DNA of 64,000 nucleotides from Pulveribacter suum (lineage in GTDB: Bacteria > Pseudomonadota > Gammaproteobacteria > Burkholderiales > Burkholderiaceae_C), in contig NZ_CP027792.1 in assembly GCF_003013695.1 (NCBI RefSeq), positions 310,001 to 374,000 on the forward strand, written 5' to 3'. The position numbers were made by a program, and so were the translations under genes. The stretch's first letter is position 1. Each line of letters opens with the position of its first letter. Below the pieces are notes generated by a model. That model was not told the DNA's origin, ran no database searches, and saw only the letters and a list, made by a program, of their open reading frames with translations. Of the stretch, positions 61,779 to 64,000 are shown in pieces.

Positions 61779-62650
61779 AGTACGCGTTCATGAAGGCGCA
61801 CGAAGCACAACACAGCGTGCGGCGCATGTGCCGGGTCATGCAGGTGCATCCAAGCGGTTATTACGCTTGGAAAGCCGAGCCAGAGAGTGCAAGGGCAAAA
61901 GACGACCAGCGGTTGGCTGGCCTGCTCAAGCAAGCTTGGCTGGAGAGCGGCGGCGTGTATGGGTATCGCAAGCTGACGCTGGACATGCGCGACTTGGGCG
62001 AGCGCTGCGGCAAGCACCGCGTGGCGCGGCTGCTCAAGCTCGAAGGACTGCGCTCGCAGACAGGCTACCGCCGCCGCCCTGGTGTGCGAGCAGGCAAGCC
62101 TGCTGTGGTTGCACCCAACCACCTGCAACGCGAGTTCACGGTGGCCCAGCCCAATCGATCCTGGGTGACCGACATCACCTACATCCGCACGCATGAAGGC
62201 TGGCTGTACCTGGCGGTCGTGGTCGACCTGTTCTCACGCCAGGTAGTGGGCTGGTCCATGGGCAGCCGCATCGACACAAGCCTGGTCCTGGACGCGCTGC
62301 TGATGGCGCTGTGGCGCCGCAGGCCTGAAGACCCCGTCACGGTGCACTCCGATCAGGGCTGTCAATTCACCGGCCATGAGTGGCAGACCTTCTTGCGCGA
62401 GCACAACCTAGTCAGCAGCATGAGCCGGCGAGGCAACTGCCACGACAACGCCGTCGCGGAGAGCTTCTTCCAGCTGCTCAAGCGCGAGCGTGTGCGCCGG
62501 CAGATCTACGCCACGCGCAGCGACGCACGCGCCGACATCTTCAACTACATCGAGATGTTCTATAACCCCAAGCGGCGCCACGGCACGGCCGGCGACACTT
62601 CGCCAGTCGAGTTCGAGCGACGCCATTCCCAACGGCTCAAAAGTGTCTAG
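61775..62650 (+). CDS. IS3-family transposase OrfB (DDE integrase core)
   Basis: The 291-residue catalytic subunit has the rve fold with DDE residues: Asp in WVTDITYIRTHEGWLYLAVV, Asp in TVHSDQGCQFTGHEW and Glu in GNCHDNAVAESFFQLLKRER. An HTH_21-like N-terminal part (GVYGYRKLTLDMRDLGERCG) precedes it. I mark GTG 61775 (GTGA overlap with orfA) as the stand-alone start; the active OrfAB fusion would enter this frame at the A6G run. The gene looks intact, so the IS may still be mobile. Confidence 0.93.
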   Translation: MKYAFMKAHEAQHSVRRMCRVMQVHPSGYYAWKAEPESARAKDDQRLAGLLKQAWLESGGVYGYRKLTLDMRDLGERCGKHRVARLLKLEGLRSQTGYRRRPGVRAGKPAVVAPNHLQREFTVAQPNRSWVTDITYIRTHEGWLYLAVVVDLFSRQVVGWSMGSRIDTSLVLDALLMALWRRRPEDPVTVHSDQGCQFTGHEWQTFLREHNLVSSMSRRGNCHDNAVAESFFQLLKRERVRRQIYATRSDARADIFNYIEMFYNPKRRHGTAGDTSPVEFERRHSQRLKSV

Positions 62651-62668
62651 GAAATCCGGGGCGATTCA

Positions 62669-62817
62669 CTTCACAAGAAGCCGCGGATCTCGCGGATCGC
62701 ATCGCTCGGCTGGACACGCTCGCGGCTGAAATCGGCGAGATCAGTCTGGCGTCAGTGAAGGAATGCAAGCGACAGATCGCCAAGCGAGAAGGAGCTTTCG
62801 GCTCGATGGACGGCTAG
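62669..62817 (+). pseudogene. 3' part of the IS-split membrane-protein gene
   Basis: This remnant reads PSQEAADLADRIARLDTLAA, then EIGEISLASVKECKRQIAK, and ends REGAFGSMDG at TAG 62815-62817. It is the helical C-terminus of the gene starting at 61130. The Pro codon is formed by joining c61433 to 62669-62670. Confidence 0.75.
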
Positions 62818-63079
62818 CCCTGAGCTAGCACGTTGAGCGTCCGCTTTTATTCGCATCCACCTGCAGCTTCTGGCCGTAAGACGCCATCACGGGATGAGCT
62901 GAAAACCTGTTCTGAGCAAATAAAACGCCTAAATCGGTAGTTCATATTGCTGAACTGCAGGGACACGTCAAAAACTAGCCACCACGAATAGCACGCCTCC
63001 GTGCCGCTTCGGCACCATGCTGCCCATCCTCGCTTCCCACAATGCCGCTCACCACAACGACATTGCCGAGGAGACAGCC
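62818..63079. other. Intergenic stretch before the Bug-type gene
   Basis: This 262-bp stretch is AT-richer than its neighbours and holds no gene that I can support. It ends with GAGGAGAC, a good ribosome site for the next gene. Confidence 0.6.
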
Positions 63080-64000
63080 ATGACCACCTTCAACCACCCC
63101 ACCCCGCCCATGCGCCGCCGCGCCCTGGCCGCCACCCTGCTCGCCGCCACCGGCACCCTGCTGACCGCCCTCCCCGCCACCGCGCAGGACTGGCCCACCA
63201 AGCCCATTACCCTCGTCGTCGGCTACCCGCCCGGCGGCAGCACCGACCTGATGGGCCGGCTGGTCGGCGCCGAGCTGTCCACCCGCCTGGGCCAGCCGGT
63301 GGTCATCGAGAACGTGGGCGGCGCCGGCGGCACCATCGGCGCGCAGAAGGTGACCAACGCCGCGCCCGACGGCTACACGCTGCTGGTGGGCTCCAGCAAC
63401 GAGCTGGCGATCGCCAAGCTGGTCACGCCGCGCACCGTCAAGTACGCGCCGGCGCAGTTCACGCCCGTCGGGCTGATCGGCTCGCAGCCGCTGGTGCTGG
63501 TGGCCTCCACCGGGGCGGGCGTGAAGAACGCCGGCGACTTCACCCAGCTGGTCAAGAAGAACCCGGGCAAGTTCAGCTACGGCAGCTCCGGCGTGGGCAC
63601 GGCGCTGCATCTGGCCGGCGAGATGGTCAAGGAGCAGGGCGGGCTGTTCATGACGCACATCCCCTATCGCGGCGTGGCGCCGCTCACCAGCGACCTGGTG
63701 GGCAACAACCTGGAGTTCGGCGTGTTCGTGCTCTCCAGCGGCCTGCCGCACATCAAGTCGGGCAAGGTGGTGGCGCTGGGCACCACGGCGGCCAAGCGCT
63801 CGCAGGCGACGCCGGACATTCCGGCATTGGCCGAGCTGCCGCAGTTCAAGAACGTGGACATCGAGAGCTGGTTCGCGCTGATGGGCCCGGCCAGGCTGCC
63901 GCAGCCCGTGGTCGCCAAGCTCAAAAAAGCGCTGGACGAGACGCTGCAGTCGCCCGACTTCCGGCAAAAGATGGCTGCCGCCGGCTCGGGCGTGGCTGCG
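63080..64000 (+). CDS. Bug family tripartite tricarboxylate transporter substrate-binding protein (5' part)
   Basis: The frame is open to the window end (307 codons). It has a basic signal peptide (MRRRALAATLLAATG, cleavage after about ATAQ) and the Bug/TctC fold: WPTKPITLVVGYPPGGSTDL, QPVVIENVGGAGGTIGAQKV, APDGYTLLVGSSNELA, THIPYRGVAPLTSDLVG and ESWFALMGPARLPQPVV. Bug proteins bind carboxylates and are very numerous in Burkholderiales. The GAGGAGAC ribosome site supports the ATG at 63080 over an internal ATG at 63110. The ligand is unknown. Confidence 0.95.
   Translation, partial: MTTFNHPTPPMRRRALAATLLAATGTLLTALPATAQDWPTKPITLVVGYPPGGSTDLMGRLVGAELSTRLGQPVVIENVGGAGGTIGAQKVTNAAPDGYTLLVGSSNELAIAKLVTPRTVKYAPAQFTPVGLIGSQPLVLVASTGAGVKNAGDFTQLVKKNPGKFSYGSSGVGTALHLAGEMVKEQGGLFMTHIPYRGVAPLTSDLVGNNLEFGVFVLSSGLPHIKSGKVVALGTTAAKRSQATPDIPALAELPQFKNVDIESWFALMGPARLPQPVVAKLKKALDETLQSPDFRQKMAAAGSGVAA

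Larger units (their letters stand above)
61434..62668 (+). mobile_element. IS3-family insertion sequence, 1235 bp
   Basis: The element has imperfect terminal inverted repeats of about 35 bp: the left end TGAATCGCCCCGGGTTTAGT and the complement of the right end TGAATCGCCCCGGATTTCCT, both continuing to TAGACAC. It encodes overlapping orfA and orfB with a likely programmed -1 frameshift. Left and right flanks are CAC and CTT, so no identical target duplication is seen. The interrupted frame is restored by exact removal of this interval, which confirms the ends. Confidence 0.92.

Noticed and set aside
61432..62670. A 3-bp ACT target duplication flanking the IS
   Set aside because: It uses the terminal T and A of the inverted repeats. 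Removing the IS on that basis breaks the frame, whereas the 61434-62668 interval restores it.

Overview
The window is a continuous stretch of high-GC, gene-dense bacterial chromosome. The gene set points to a beta-proteobacterium of the order Burkholderiales, most likely family Comamonadaceae: trpE-chorismate mutase-trpG-trpD-trpC in one operon, lptA-lptB-rpoN, a Bug-family solute-binding protein, a Gcr-type 'site-specific recombinase' beside apaG, and a YbdK ligase coupled to a CPA2 antiporter. A short dispersed repeat that I associate with that family is also present. No rRNA, tRNA, CRISPR array or prophage was seen. Species was not determined.

Layout. 1-324 holds the end of a ligase-associated phosphoesterase (pdeM-like). 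361-2459 (minus) is a LemA-TPM-TPM envelope operon. 2734-5266 holds a DUF4142 protein, a class II amidotransferase, a 4-OT tautomerase and small proteins. 5380-8899 is malate synthase G with a divergent LysR regulator. 9438-13004 holds PsiF, argS, a SPOR protein and a DsbA-like protein. 13114-16163 is lptA-lptB-rpoN. 16338-22548 holds a thioesterase, a chemoreceptor, an RlmL-type RNA methyltransferase overlapping a PIN nuclease, and an SbmA/BacA-like ABC exporter. 22729-26942 holds a nitrilase, an atypical MurA paralogue, a RIO-like kinase and a SEC-C protein. 26968-30687 (minus) is thiL-DUF4139-pgpA-pncC. 30847-35810 (minus) holds CPA2 antiporter-ybdK and apaG-gcr. 35890-38621 holds rpe, gph and a chalcone-isomerase-like protein. 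38757-43534 is the tryptophan operon with a candidate leader peptide. 43624-49497 holds a diguanylate cyclase, ung, dprA and a LysM protein. 49695-54134 holds def, a lipoprotein, fmt, azlCD and pgk. 54295-60790 holds two lipoproteins, a TonB receptor, a DMT transporter, pyrF and a LysR regulator. 61130-62817 is a small membrane-protein gene split by an IS3-family element. 63080 to the end is a Bug-type periplasmic binding protein.

The most unusual feature is a dispersed imperfect-palindromic repeat of about 40-64 bp ('family A'; core AGCTGCCAGCGCTTG .. CAAGCGCTGG). I count 15 copies. Five lie in frame inside conserved genes (rpoN, the RlmL-type gene, thiL, gph, fmt). Two supply the N-terminus of a protein: the signal peptide of a TPM protein, and the first residues of PncC. 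Others sit at gene ends or operon junctions. The fmt gene carries a second, unrelated in-frame insertion, and a LysR gene carries a palindromic in-frame expansion. The genome therefore appears to tolerate, and perhaps use, small repeat elements as coding sequence. Other points of interest are a Trp-Pro-Trp leader peptide before trpE, an FNR-like box before the TonB receptor, and an IS insertion whose exact removal restores the interrupted reading frame.
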